From: Garcia nutans
Lineage: Eukaryota; Streptophyta; Magnoliopsida; Malpighiales; Euphorbiaceae
Reading direction: 5' to 3'
Length of the DNA stretch: 64,000 nt
NCBI GenBank assembly: GCA_947685225.1
Contig: CANTUV010000014.1
Span: forward strand, 7,502,001-7,566,000
A program made the translations under genes and the position numbers. The number at the start of each line of letters is the position of its first letter. The stretch's first letter is position 1. The notes below the pieces were generated by a model. That model was not told the origin of the DNA and did not search any database. It saw only the letters and a program-made list of their open reading frames with translations. Shown one piece after another: positions 10,618 through 21,806 of this stretch.

Positions 10618-11913
10618 ACCCAGATATATGAAAAAAATGTTCTAAGAGATGAGGTAAAGAAATTGGAATATCACATCGGCCAAGTATCACCACCTTTTGC
10701 TTGTCACCACCGGCAGTTCTATGATTGCTTGTTGAACTTGCACTTTAAGTTTGATGACCTTGATGCTGTCACGGAGCTTCTGTTAGATATGAATAGATTA
10801 TGGGGGTCTAGTCCTAATAAAAAACCTAGAAAGGAAATTCAAAAGCCTTACCTTGTTTCAATTGGATCTCAGGATTTGAGGGCTGGATTGAAGATACAAA
10901 TTGCGCCTATGATGTTGCAGAAGGATTCTTCTATCAAGGTGGAAAATGAAAAAGAACTTATAATATTTGAGAATGCGAAGCTTCTGCTTAGCAATAGAGC
11001 CCTAGCAATGCTCATCCATAGTTACCAGAGACATCGGATAATTGCTGAGCTTCCAAAGGTGTTAATAAGCTTGCAAAAGAACTATCAGACACTGAAAGGT
11101 TCCAATTTATGTTGTGATGTGATTGATGCTTGTGTTCATTTAGGTTGGCTGGAAACTGCTCATGACATCTTGGATGACATGGAAACAGCTGGAATTCCTG
11201 TGAGCCTGAATGCATATGTGGTACTCTTAACAGCTTACTATAGCAGAGATATGTCCAAAGAAGCTGACGCCTTACTAAGACAAATGAGGAAGGCTGGTTT
11301 ATTAGCGAATTGTCCTGGTGAGAGTGTTGCTTCCACTTGTGTTTCAGAAACAGTAGATAGCACATCATCTTCTGTGAGTAAATCAGATCTGGCAAACTTC
11401 CTTGTTCAAGAAATGAGACAGGAGGAGGAGGTACTTCCTCCTAGGGTCTATGAGTTGAATTCTTCTATTTACTTCTTTTGCAAGGCCAAAATGATGGGGG
11501 ATGCTCTGAAGACGTATCGAAGAATGCAGGTGATGGGAATCCAACCCACAGTGCAAACTTTTTCCTATCTGGCATACGGATATTCTTCTTTGGAAAGATA
11601 TCGAGACATTACAGTCTTATGGGGGGACATTAAGAGGAACATGAATAGGAGGAATATGGCTGTAAGCAGGGACCTATATGAATTCTTGCTAATGAACTTC
11701 CTCCGAGGTGGTTACTTTGAGAGAGTGATGGAAGTTGTTAGTCATATGAAAGAGCATAATATGTATACAGACAAGGGGATGTATAAAAGCGAGTTCATAA
11801 AGCATCATAAGAATCTATACAAGGGTCTAAAAGCATCGGGAGTGATAAATAAAGTTCAGAAAAAGAGGCTTGAGTTTTTTCAGACATTTAGGAAATGGGT
11901 TGGCATTGATTAA

Positions 11914-12190
11914 AGTTCAATCAGAAGTTTGCAGTAAATGGTTCATTTGAAAAGCACTTGATGACTTGGCTTTCCAAATTTAAAGATTATGCATTCAACA
12001 ATTTTACTTAGTGGGAACTGAAAGTGAACACTGGCAAAGAGGGAATTACAGATCAGGTGGGGCCAATAGTCTTCTCCATTTCCAGAACAGAAGGAAGAAG
12101 TTGAAACCAAATGTTGCAGTAGATCCTTTTGGTTGGATTGAATCTATCTCTACATCCATCTTATTGCTACAAGTATTTACCTCCTCCACA
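11914..12190 (+). other. Probable 3' untranslated region of the PPR gene
   Basis: No ORF of interest. The sequence follows the stop codon directly and has the mixed composition of plant 3' UTRs. No clear polyadenylation signal could be assigned. Confidence 0.35.
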
Positions 12191-12191
12191 A

Positions 12192-12330
12192 TGAGCCTTG
12201 GCACAACAATAAGTTGCCACATTATGACCTGGAGGTTACAGATTCAAATCACCAGAAAAAAAAAAAAAAAAAAAAAAAAGAGGAGTCCTCTCAGTGCAAG
12301 GGAAAACTGCCTATTCCTCAGATCCTTCAA
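12192..12330 (+). mobile_element. tRNA-derived SINE fragment, Au-like
   Basis: Starts TGAGCCTTGGCACAACAATA and contains a Pol III box-B-like block GGTTACAGATTCAAATC at 12235-12251, followed by a long A run (12257-12279) and a decayed piece resembling the Au-family body (CCTCTCAGTGCAAGGGAAAACTGC split by substitutions). Au-type SINEs are widespread in angiosperms. The internal A expansion and loss of the 3' end show it is old. Assignment rests on memory of the family consensus. Confidence 0.45.
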
Positions 12331-14379
12331 TGTAAGAAGCTTCATGCACGTCGCATATGCCCCATGCCGAAAGATGATGTGCTCCCAAGAAGACCTTTGA
12401 AAATTCAATTAAATTTATAATTTTTCTAATCTGACAGTGAAATGATTGTTTGCAGAACTTCAGTATGGTGCTTTGCTCAGATGTCAGAAGAGATGGGGAG
12501 CCAATGTCTTTGCTAACAAACAAGTGTAGAAAGTAATGACTTCTAGGTTCTAGACATCTTAGTATCTTACAATTTTGGTGGTAAAGCTTCACATTTTGCT
12601 TTTTTTAATTGTAATAGAAAATTTTTAGAAGCTTTATCTGGTTGGACTATGTAATTGCTTCATTGAAAAAAATTATGATAGAAAACTATTGATTGCTTAA
12701 GTATTGAGTTTATTCTTGAATGGCTCTGTGTGTTATCATATGTGTCTTGATATGTCTTTTATCTTACTTGAGATTGGATATGAATTTGATTTCATGTGTG
12801 GTGTTCATGCTATGGAGAGAATCCAAGCTATCCTCGGAGATTTCATGGGTATGTTACCCATTCATTGGGTGTTTCTTTGTTTTATAAGCTGTGTGAGCAC
12901 TTGATTTCAGGTACCTATTTTGAGTTTCTTTTTTCTTGTGATCTATTGTTTGGGATGACTGTTCTTAAATGTATTTTGTTTTTATCACATGAATTTTGGT
13001 CATGTCTAAATTGAGTGACTGCTAAGACTTCTAAGGTGATTCTATTGTTCTAGTTTACTTTCATAGCTAATTTTGAAGCTCCAATACAAGGTGCTTTTTC
13101 CTGGAGGTAGATTCTGCTACTGGAGAATTGCAGTTCTGCTAATGCACTAGCAGGAATGCAGTTCAAGGTAGATTGAGATTCTGTTACATCAAAGTTTCGC
13201 AGGTTCAAAAGTGGTTTAGGTACTGCAGAATTGTGATTATTGAACAAGTTGGGGAATTTTGTATTTAGCCTGGTATTAAACAAAAGTTCACTTATATTCA
13301 TTTAATCAAAGTGAACCACAATTTGGATTTTTCTTACTAATTACATAAAGTCATGCTTCCTCGATTTTGGAATGCTAATTATTCTTGTTAGATAATTGAA
13401 TTGTTGGTAACTATGTCTCTAAATTTACTGCTTGTTGAATAGATGTTCCATAACCATACTGTAATCTAGTGAATTTATATTTGATTTAAAACTTTTTGCT
13501 TGTTGGATAAGAACAGAAGTGCTGAATTTTGATCAAGAAATTTATAGTTAATATTACTCTAAATATTAGCAATGCAGAACAAAAGCTTATGACTATTCAT
13601 TAATGAAATTTGATGTGATTCAAGCCTATTTACCTAAGCAAAGAGAAACGAAAACAATACATTGAGAATTAATTGGTTGGGCACTTAGATTGGGCAGGGA
13701 AGCAAGTTTAAAAGCCAATCATTGCCACTTTCATATAAGTGTAGATACATTCTGTTGTGACAAACTTATAAGAAGTGAGTTAAAGAATATTTAATGGGGT
13801 TGAAGGCTCTTTTGCAAATCAAGCTGCGGATATATTGGCCTTTTGTTCCTTGGTTCGAGTCGGTGTAAACTTTTTACTGCCAATTTCTTTTTTTGGCTTG
13901 GTTTAGATTGAGATGCATCATTTTAGGGTCTGTAATTCCTTATCACTACTTCCTCTCTTAAATCTTTTTGGCTTCATGGTGACACTGTGACCTGCTACTA
14001 GTTGTCAGGTTTTGTTTTGCAGTTTTTTTTGTGCTTATGTTGCTTTTTGGTTACGATAACTACACTTGGGATTCATAAGATATGAGTTCAGAGAATTTGA
14101 AATCTCCTTTTTTTTGTTATTTTTTTGCTACATTTGATTAATTCAAGCAGTTGCTTGGTTTTGATACCCTATTATTTGAAATTTTGCTGTTTAGCAGTAC
14201 CTTGCATTTTTTCAATTTTGTTTTTAGTTCCATTTTGCTCATCATACATTTAAATCTAGAAGAATTTATTGTTTAATTCTATTTGATGAATACTAGAAGA
14301 CAAGTAATTCACATCTTTAATACTATTTTCTCATTTTAAACTCTGCTTTTCTTTCTTTTTTGAATTGAGGATCCTAAGC
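12331..14379. other. Intergenic sequence, nothing supported
   Basis: About 2 kb of T-rich intergenic DNA without convincing ORFs. Near 13795-13870 one frame reads ANQAADILAF, vaguely like the C-terminus of a LINE RNase H, but it is too short to call. Confidence 0.4.
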
Positions 14380-14880
14380 CCTTGTTTGGAAGATAGTTTT
14401 GGATAGTTTCATATAGTATGGTATTGTTTCATTTTGTGTTTGTTTTGATTTGCAACTTGATGGTATAGTTTTTCACGGTTTTGTGATGGTTTTAAAATCA
14501 TGGTTTTTGATCAGTTTTTGAAACCACCGATTTGGTGGTTTCACATGGTTTAAATATTTTTTGTTTCAAAAATACCCTATGCAAATATTTCAAATTTCAA
14601 AATTAACAATTTTAATCTAATCACTTCTTTCATTCGCATCTGTTCATTTCCCTCTGTTTATTCTCTGTCATCGTTCAAGTCTGTTCCCCTCCTTTTGTTC
14701 TCTGTCATCGTTCTAGTTTATCATTGTTGCTGCCATCATCGACTCATTGCATTTTACTTCTTCTTCAATCGATTTGCACATCATTGACCCATTGTATTTT
14801 GCTTTCTTCAATCGATTTGCACACACAAGGTGAGTTAAACTTATGTTTTCATCAGATTTTGCCTTTGAATTTGGAATAGG
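14380..14880 (+). other. Possible 5' end of a DNA transposon (leader-like sequence)
   Basis: Begins CCCTTGTTTGGAAGATAG, resembling transposon termini of the CTTGTTTGG type, and continues with a duplicated TTCTCTGTCATCGTTC and a duplicated CTTCAATCGATTTGCACA block, ending in a good splice donor (CACAAG/GTGAGT, about 14827-14836). This looks like the leader exon of a PIF/Harbinger-type element whose coding part is missing. Tentative. Confidence 0.25.
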
Positions 14881-14883
14881 TTG

Positions 14884-15025
14884 TTGTTGATTTATTATGA
14901 ATTTTGATTTTTGGGTATTGTTTTTTGTTGATTTATTATGAATTTTTGTTTTTTGTGTATTGTTTTTTGTTGATTTATTATGGTTTTTGATTTGTGAGTA
15001 TTGTTATTTGTTGATTTATTATGGA
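14884..15025. repeat. Tandem repeat, about 42 bp, about 3.5 copies
   Basis: Units containing TTGTTGATTTATTATG followed by a T/G-rich spacer recur at about 14884, 14926, 14968 and 15008. Minus-strand ORFs across it (Asn/Lys-rich) are products of the repeat. Confidence 0.75.
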
Positions 15026-16720
15026 TTTGGAATAGATATTGGGAAGTATAATTCATCTTCTCATCTTTCCCCTGTTTTTTCTCTGTGTTGTGAATAATGA
15101 TTGTTTTTGATAAAGCTGGAATTTTGATAATGGGTTTGTTTTGTTTTTTCATTTTGTGATTAGAGTTTTTAGGTTTGTTAATACTGATGTAAGAAGAATG
15201 ATGGAGAAATCGCTATAGCCCAAAAAACCAGCAAGAATTAGACCAAGAAAAGACATCCATGATAATGGGTTTCTCAAGCAACAAGAAAAAGAAAGCATTT
15301 GTACTTATAAACTTAAGTAATTCTGTACTTACTAATTAGTAAATTATTTGGGAAGGGTTTATAATAGTGGATGAGGCATGCATGAAGCAGCATCACCTCC
15401 TGAGACGGGATATGTCTTGTATGCTATTAATTTTCAAGTTGGAAAATTGATACAAAATGTTTTGCAGAAGCAAACCTTGATTATAATAGTGGAATTTTCA
15501 ATTTGATATATTTGGATTTACTTTAAAATCTATTTTTGAACTTGGTTACCTTAGCTTCTTGAATGCTTTTGCAATTGCATGAATATTTACATTTGGTAGG
15601 CCATGATAGAATATAATGCTGAATTAACTTGGGGTATTGCTTTAGTTTGAAAGAAAGGTAATTAATTTGTAGCTAATTAAAGCATCAACATAATTTGTAA
15701 TTTTGGAAGTGTTTTATTTTTATAATGTGTTTTAATGTTGTTATACAATTTAAATAAACAAGAATTTTAACATATATATATTTTTAATTTTTTATTTGAG
15801 AAATAAAAATACCAAAAATTAAAAAATAAAAATTTCTTTATTAATTATGATAATTAAGTTCAAAACTAATTTACTAAAACACTTCAAAAACTTCAAACTC
15901 AATTATGAAAACACTAAATTAGCCTCGAATTTTTTTTTAATCAACTAGAACTTTTTTTTTCAAATTGAGGATAAATTAAAACTTCTTTTTTGGAACTGTT
16001 AACTGAACTAATTACAGGGTCTAATCTGAATCTTAGTTAGATATTAGAGTCCAAATTAAATTTTTTAATAATTTATTAATATTAATATAATATTTTTAAA
16101 ATTATTTATTAATAAATAAATCTTTAATATTAACAATTCATAATATTAAATAAATAATTTTTATAATATCATAATTTATAAAAATTTTAACAAAAAATTA
16201 ATAATTTATAATATTAAAAAATTATATTTTAACTATAATTTTTTAAAAAATTATAAATTATAAAGTAATTTCATTTAATAGCTAAATAAAATTTATTAAT
16301 TAGATTAATAAATCTATGGATAAATTATAAAAAAATCATTTTTGAATTTTTAATTTCAAATAAAAATTTAAAGTTATTTTTATTAAAATAATTAATTTAT
16401 TAAAATAATAATTTTTGTTAAAATAAACTTTTTAAAAATAATTAATAATTATACTTAAATATATATTATATCAATAAAAATTATAATCAATAAAAGTATT
16501 TAAATACAAAAAATGAAAATATAGATTATTTTCAAATATAACCTAATTTTGAAAAAAAAATACATTATTTGCAAATGAAAAAAATTGTAAAAGAATAATT
16601 TAAAATTTAAAAAAAATTGAACATTTTTAATAATTTACCTATAAATCTATTAATTTAATTAATAGATTTCATTTAATTATAATTTTTTAAAAAAATTATA
16701 ATTAAAAAATAAATGACATA
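15026..16720. other. Extremely AT-rich spacer
   Basis: Dominated by A/T runs, especially 15760-16700; no ORF, repeat array or RNA gene was recognised. It ends at the left terminus of MULE-2. Confidence 0.5.
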
Positions 16721-16990
16721 GGACTAATTTTTGAAAAATACTTAAACTTTTCACCGATTTTCAATTCTATCACGATTTTATTTTTTTGACAAATTGGTAC
16801 ATAATTTTAATTTTTTGTTTTAATTTTATCTTTTGACTAGGATTTATGCTGACGTGCTAGTTCTTTATTTTGAATTAATAGTTAACACATGTTAACATAA
16901 GGAAATTTTTAAGAATATCACAAGACAAAACGGTGGGCATCAAAATCGAGGTCTTCAATTTTGACACCCGTCAATCTTTAAAAAAAAAAC
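16721..16990 (+). repeat. Left terminal inverted repeat of MULE-2
   Basis: Blocks shared in inverted order with 61452-61746: GGACTAATTTTTGAAAAATA; ATAATTTTAATTTT; CTGACGTG; and GCATCAAAATCGA with AATTTTGACA near the inner edge. Long TIRs of 100 bp or more are typical of Mutator-like elements and often contain the transposase promoter. Confidence 0.8.
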
Positions 16991-17197
16991 TTAAACCTAA
17001 ATATAATACCAGTGATCTCAAATGATTAAAAAAATAAAGTTCTTTCTCTTAACCCTAGTGTCAAAAAAGACAAGAGGAAAAAGGAAAAATACAGACAAGG
17101 AATCACAAAGAGGAGCAAGTGGTCCACTATTGTCGGCCTTGCGCATGGTTTGGTTGGCTTCACGTGTATTGTAAATGGTTTCTTTAGCTTTTTCATA

Positions 17198-19050
17198 ATG
17201 GGAACCCATTTTAGAATAAAATATCATTGTGATGGGGAATTGAAATGGGTTGAGATGAATTTGACATATGTGGGAGGAATTACTAAGGAAGTTAGTAATT
17301 GTAATAGTTACACAAGTAGTTTCTTTGAGTTGTGTGATGATGTTAAGAAAATAGGTTACAATATTGTACGGATGTTCTATAAAATCGAGGGTTTGAACTC
17401 ATACGATAGTATACGTGAGATAAAATCAAACAAAGAAGTACTGGAGATGTTTAAATTCATTTGTAATAGGACAATTAACATATATGTTGAAGGAAATGTG
17501 ATTAAGGAGGTTGTGGATGAAAATGAGGAGCGAGGTATTAGGAGGAGTAGTAGTCACGAGGGAGAAGAAAATGGAGCTTTTGCAGAAGTAAAGATTCATC
17601 AATCATAGGCTTTTCATGAAAATCAAAGTGACTCCGATGATTCTGATTACTTTCTCGTGGATGGAAGTGACACTGATGATGGACTATCGGAAGGGGATTT
17701 CTTCACAGATGATAAGGAGCATGTAATGCTCCAAAACGTATTAAGAATTATAAGAAAGGAATAATTAAATACGATGAGCATTGTGATGGAATGACTGGGG
17801 GTTACTCTACTTCTTTCGCTTGAACAACAAAAGAGAATCCACACTTTAAAGGTGGAGATAAGGGTGATGAAAGTTTTGAAAATGAATATCATGATTTTGA
17901 TGATAGTGGGAGATCTATAGCTAGTACTGGGTTAGATTTGGATAAAGCTACAAGCAAGAGGAGAAAGAAGAAACTGGTACACACTGAGTATGATGCAAAA
18001 TTTGATCATCAATAATTGCAGTTTGTGACCGGTATGACCTTTGATTATGGTCAACAATATGAGGATGCTATTCAGATATGGGCAATTATGAATGGCTACA
18101 ACATAAAGTTCAATTAGTTATGCAAATCATTAGTTGAAGCAGTTTGAAGATGGATGTCCTTGGAGGTTATATGCAAGCAAAATGCAAGCAGTTACAACTA
18201 TTGCAATAAAGACTTTAAAAAATACACACAAGTGCTTTAGGAAAGCGACTGATAGACAAGCAACTGCAAAATGGTTAGCTAAGGAGTACTTGCACAAGTT
18301 TAGACAGTACCATGAATGGGATATAGAGGAATTAGTGAATAAGGTCAAAGATAAGTATTGTTTGAATGTAAGCAAAACCACATGTTATTGTACAAGATAG
18401 AAAGCTTTGGATATGCTAAGAGGATAACTTGAAAATCACTATAAGAAGTTGAGATCATACAAGCTTGTATTGATGAGGGTTGACCAAGATGGGACTTGTG
18501 AGTTTGATTTGATGGTTATTTTTTGAAGACTGTGATGGGTCATGCTTTATTATTGACATATGACAAAGATGTGAATAATAAGATGTTTCCTATATGTTGG
18601 GCAGTTGTTAAGTTTGAGAATGAGTACAATTGGCAATGGTTATTGTCCTACATAATTTGATTTCTTGGGGATTGGTGATGGTCTTGAGTGGACTCTTATG
18701 AGTGACCAACAAAAGATAAATATATTTAGTTATTTTTTCTTTATAGGGAAATAAAATAGAATCTTTAATTGACAAATCAATTTATTACATTTTTTTATAT
18801 GTAGGGATTTAAGAAGGTGTCAATCAATTGGCACCACATGCGGAATTGAGAAATTGTGCAAGACACATATATGCCAAATGAAAAAAGAAATTATTTTGGA
18901 GAGCAGTGAAAAACACATATGAGGCAAGGATGAATGCTATCTTGAACGGCATGAAATATGAAAATGCCAATGCATATGAAGACTTCATGAAGCTAAATCA
19001 CAGAGCATTTTATAAGTCTTTTATTCAATGCTTGCCTAAAAGTGACATGG
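17198..19050 (+). pseudogene. MULE-2 transposase, N-terminal and catalytic part (MURA-type)
   Basis: Best start is ATG 17198 (MGTHFRIKYHCDGEL). Then YVGGITKEV, FFELCDDVKKIGY and an acidic linker. From about 18020 comes the MuDR DNA-binding region: FVTGMTFDYGQQYEDAIQIWAIMNGY, DGCPWRLYASKM, ATAKWLAKEYLHKFR. The DDE core follows: DGYFLKTVMGHALL holds the first catalytic Asp, then DKDVNNKMFPICWAVV, LGIGDGLEWTLMSDQQK with the second Asp region, an intron (about 18715-18804), and HAELRNCARHIYAKWKKK with the usual C..H motif. The frame stops at KSDMV (19050), where the Tat-like element entered; it continues at 39912. In-frame stops, frame changes and a loss of about 40 residues before DGYFLK show it is dead. 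The enzyme class cuts DNA at TIRs and makes 9-bp duplications. Confidence 0.85.
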
Positions 19051-20408
19051 TGTGAACCCTTAATTTTGCACTTGACCGATATAATTGGAAAAGGGAAATT
19101 AAAAGGAATATATAATTTTTATTTTTTAAAAAATAAAATTTAAAAATTATTTTGCGATTGCACTGTCGGGCTGCAAGACGAGCGGTGCAAGACCCATTGC
19201 TCGAGGCTCAGCAGGCCGAGCCGCGCGACACTCAGCCAACCGCATGCACAGCCAACCTGTCATGCACAGTGTGACTAGTTCGCACTGCTTGAGGCTTAGT
19301 GTTGATTTTGGACTCCGGAACTAACTCTGTCGAAATATACTTTTGACGTAAATTAATTAAACAATAAATTTCTCTTACTTATTTTGGACTTTCTGGACCG
19401 CCATTAATTGATTTACTCATTTTTTGCGCAAGTAAAGTGGCAAGACTCTTCAACTCATTATCAAGAAAATATGCCAACCCATGATAAGATTTCTCTCCAA
19501 TTTTTTTTTTCCAATTCGATAATTAATCTTCTTATAAAATTGGTTAATTCAAAGTTTTTTGCAATAAAAAAGTACGAACTACTTACAGCTCTGATTCTCA
19601 TACAAACGGGATAAGTAGGTACTCTCGGATTATCATTCCGAGTGGCGAGCCCACACCTTAATAACCAACTCCTTTTTTTATTTTAATTTTTCATATATTG
19701 TTCTTAATTGTTATCTTCAATATTTTCGTTATTTTCTCTGCTCCTAGGCTCCATTTGCAAGTTTGGTGAGTCTTGCAAATGGACGCCCTAATAATTGTGC
19801 TTATTTTCTTCCTTTCCTTTTTTTTGACTTTATTCATTAGTTTGAGGATTTGTGCTCAACTTAGGATTCATAAGGGCTAGAGTTGAAGCTCTCATGGAGT
19901 CATCATTTGAGGATACTGTAATATTTTTACTATTCAGTACTGCATTTGTGGATCTCATCCTTATTAAATGAGCATGCATTGTAATATATTGTCATTCATA
20001 TTTATTTGCAGCATAATCCATGAAAATTTTTTCACTAAATCAATTAAAAGAAGGACTAAATCAAATCAAAGAGAGATAAAAGAAACCATTTTTTTTACTT
20101 GTATGAAAACTTAGCATGTGACACATCGTGATTGGTTTTGGACTAGTAATCTTTTTGAGTAAAAATTAACTAAATTTAATGGAGTTAAATAAATGAGTTT
20201 TTTCCTTAAATTTTTTCGATAACCAAATAAAATTTAGGTGATGACTCTCCAATTTTTGCTTTTCAAAATAAAAGCCACCATTTCTTTTTTTTTTTAAATA
20301 AAAGAAGAGTATTCTTTTCAAAATAAATGAAAGAAATCTTTTATAAACTCGTGCTTACCGAACAAACTGGAGACCGTACGCAGTAGTATCATGTGAGAAC
20401 AAGCCAAA
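19051..20408 (+). repeat. 5' LTR of the Tat-like element, truncated and lacking its TATA segment
   Basis: Starts TGTGAACCCTTAATTTTGC and aligns along its length with 38492-39847. A GC-rich patch lies at 19150-19330. Compared with the 3' copy it lacks about 60 bp that include the TATA box, going from TTGATTTTGGACTCC directly to CTCTGTCGAAATATAC. Similarity ends abruptly at about 20408 (GAGAACAAGCC), where short blocks of copia and LTR sequence are shuffled. A second partial copy of 'ctcgtgcttaccgaac' lies at 20440. Confidence 0.8.
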
Positions 20409-20602
20409 GCCAAAGCCAAGCATCATTGAAATCTTTATTAACTCGTGCTTACCGAACTGACTACAAAATTATGTTGTTTTCCAAATTGACAAGGTTTACA
20501 AATTTTATCTTTATTAAATTTCATTTTAGGGAGTCCATATATAAGTTCTTCTTTGCTTAAGCATTGCAATTAGTCCATATTAGTATGTCCTAATCTTCTA
20601 TG
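20409..20602. other. Rearrangement junction with shuffled local filler sequence
   Basis: After AAGCC of the LTR come three AAAGCC units and CAAGCATCATTG, which is copia sequence found again at 20607; then ACTCGTGCTTACCGAAC, which is LTR sequence found at 20346; then unassigned DNA; then copia proper. Such patchworks with microhomology are typical of end joining with templated filler. Confidence 0.6.
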
Positions 20603-20999
20603 TCAAAGCCAAGCATCATTGCTAATAGTGACTAAGTATTCAAAAGCATTATTAGAGTGCAGGTCAATTTTATAGGTGTTACAAATTCTACTTCTATTGA
20701 ATGCAAGTTCACCACTAGAAGAGATAATTTTGTATGCTTTAGAATTAAAAGTGACATTATATCTTTTGTCACACAATTGACTAACACTAAGCAAGTTATA
20801 TTTCAATCCATCAACTAGCCACACATCATCAATTAGATTTTTACTAAGCATAACAATAGAACTGATGCCGATAATTTTTTCTTTAGTATTATTTTCAAAT
20901 ATCACATTTCCTCTTTGCTTGTAAGTAAGAGTTGTGAAAAGTTTTATATTACTAGTCATGTGCCTTAAACATCCATTATCTACAAGCCAAACACTTTCA
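20603..20999 (-). pseudogene. Copia protease/gag-pre-integrase fragment
   Basis: On the minus strand SVWLVDNGCLRHMTSNIKLF (about 20998-20927) is the retroviral-type aspartic protease site, canonically W..DSG.S.HMT; here DSG has become DNG, removing the catalytic triad context. It is followed by NLLSVSQLCDKRYNVTF, typical of the gag-pre-integrase region, and ends at ISNDAWL, at the rearrangement junction. The repeats to the right each contain a further copy of the protease site. Confidence 0.75.
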
Positions 21000-21740
21000 T
21001 TGATAGTAGACTTTAGACATACCTACAAGACAATAAGGTTTATCTTCTTTTAAGTACATAAAAAAACTTGTGTCATTGGGGGGTTAGTTGTTGAAGGATT
21101 CTCTAATTTGAGGTGAGCCTTTCGAATGTAATAAAATGTACTTTTATGAACAAATTACATGTAATTATTTCCAAATGTCACATTACATCCTTGCTTGTAA
21201 GTAAGAGTTGTGAAAAGTTTTATATTACCGGTCATGTGCCTTGAACATCCATTATCTACAAGCCAAACAATTTCATTGGTAATAGACTTTAGACATACCT
21301 ATAAGACAGTAAGGTTTATCTTCTTTTAGGTACCTAAATAAACTTGGGTCATTGGGGGTTAGTTGTAGAAGGATTCTCTAATTAGAGGTGAGCCTTTCGA
21401 ATGTAATAAAATATACTTTTATGAACAAATTTCATGCAATTATTTTTAAATGTCACATTACCTCCTTGCTTGTAAGTAAGAGTTGTGAAAAGTTTTATAT
21501 TACCGGTCATGTGCCTTGAACATCTATTATCTACAAGCCAAACTCTTTCATTGATAGTAGACTTTAGACATACCTACAAGACAATAAGGTTTATCTTCTT
21601 TTAGGTACCTAAATAAATTTGGGTCATTGGGGGTTAGTTGTAAAAGGATTTTCTAATTTGAGATGAGCCTTTCGAATGTAATAAAATGTACTTTTATGAA
21701 CAAATTTCATGCAATATTGGCATTGATATGGAAGTTTATG
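20918..21740. repeat. ~275-bp tandem triplication in the copia protease region
   Basis: The anchor GCTTGTAAGTAAGAGTTGTG occurs at about 20918, 21195 and 21468, each followed by GAAAAGTTTTATATTA and CATGTGCCTT.AACATC. Units are about 90% alike by eye. It has multiplied the protease segment and so disrupts the polyprotein. Confidence 0.85.
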
Positions 21741-21806
21741 CTTTTACACTCTTTTTCTATTAAACCTTGAAGAATTAAATTGACAATCACAAGTGTGTGT
21801 AAAAAA

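Larger units (their letters stand above)
9253..11913 (+). pseudogene. PPR protein, At4g17616-like, disrupted
   Basis: The plus-strand frame from ATG 9253 reads a short, probably organelle-targeting N-terminus, then STRSERINWE, AWITFNDFKRLYGFP, HMVKTEIGTYLASN, FNLVLDACVRF, and after the insertion YHIGQV, HFKFDDL, GLKIQIAPMMLQKDSS, VIDACVHLGWLETAHDILDDM, ELNSSIYFFCKAKMMGDAL and FLRGGYFERVMEVVSHMKEH, ending FRKWVGID at 11913. Order and wording match the Arabidopsis At4g17616 family (P-class PPR). PPR proteins bind organellar RNA; a role for this one is not evident. Three lesions: TAA at 9715, TAA at 9814, and a 505-bp hAT-like insertion at 10113-10617. Insert plus target duplication is 513 bp, so the downstream frame is unchanged; the 416-codon part from 10663 is fully open. 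Either a recent pseudogene or one allele or paralogue of a working gene. Confidence 0.85.

Noticed and set aside
11012..11395. 127-codon minus-strand ORF
   Set aside because: Shadow of the intact plus-strand PPR frame.
12011..12420. Lys-rich ORFs across a poly-A run
   Set aside because: The Lys stretch is produced by the SINE A-tail; no domain.
13790..13880. ANQAADILAF, possible LINE RNase H end
   Set aside because: Too short; no reverse transcriptase or other LINE motif nearby.
14895..15152. Asn/Lys-rich minus-strand ORF
   Set aside because: Translation of the ~42-bp tandem repeat.
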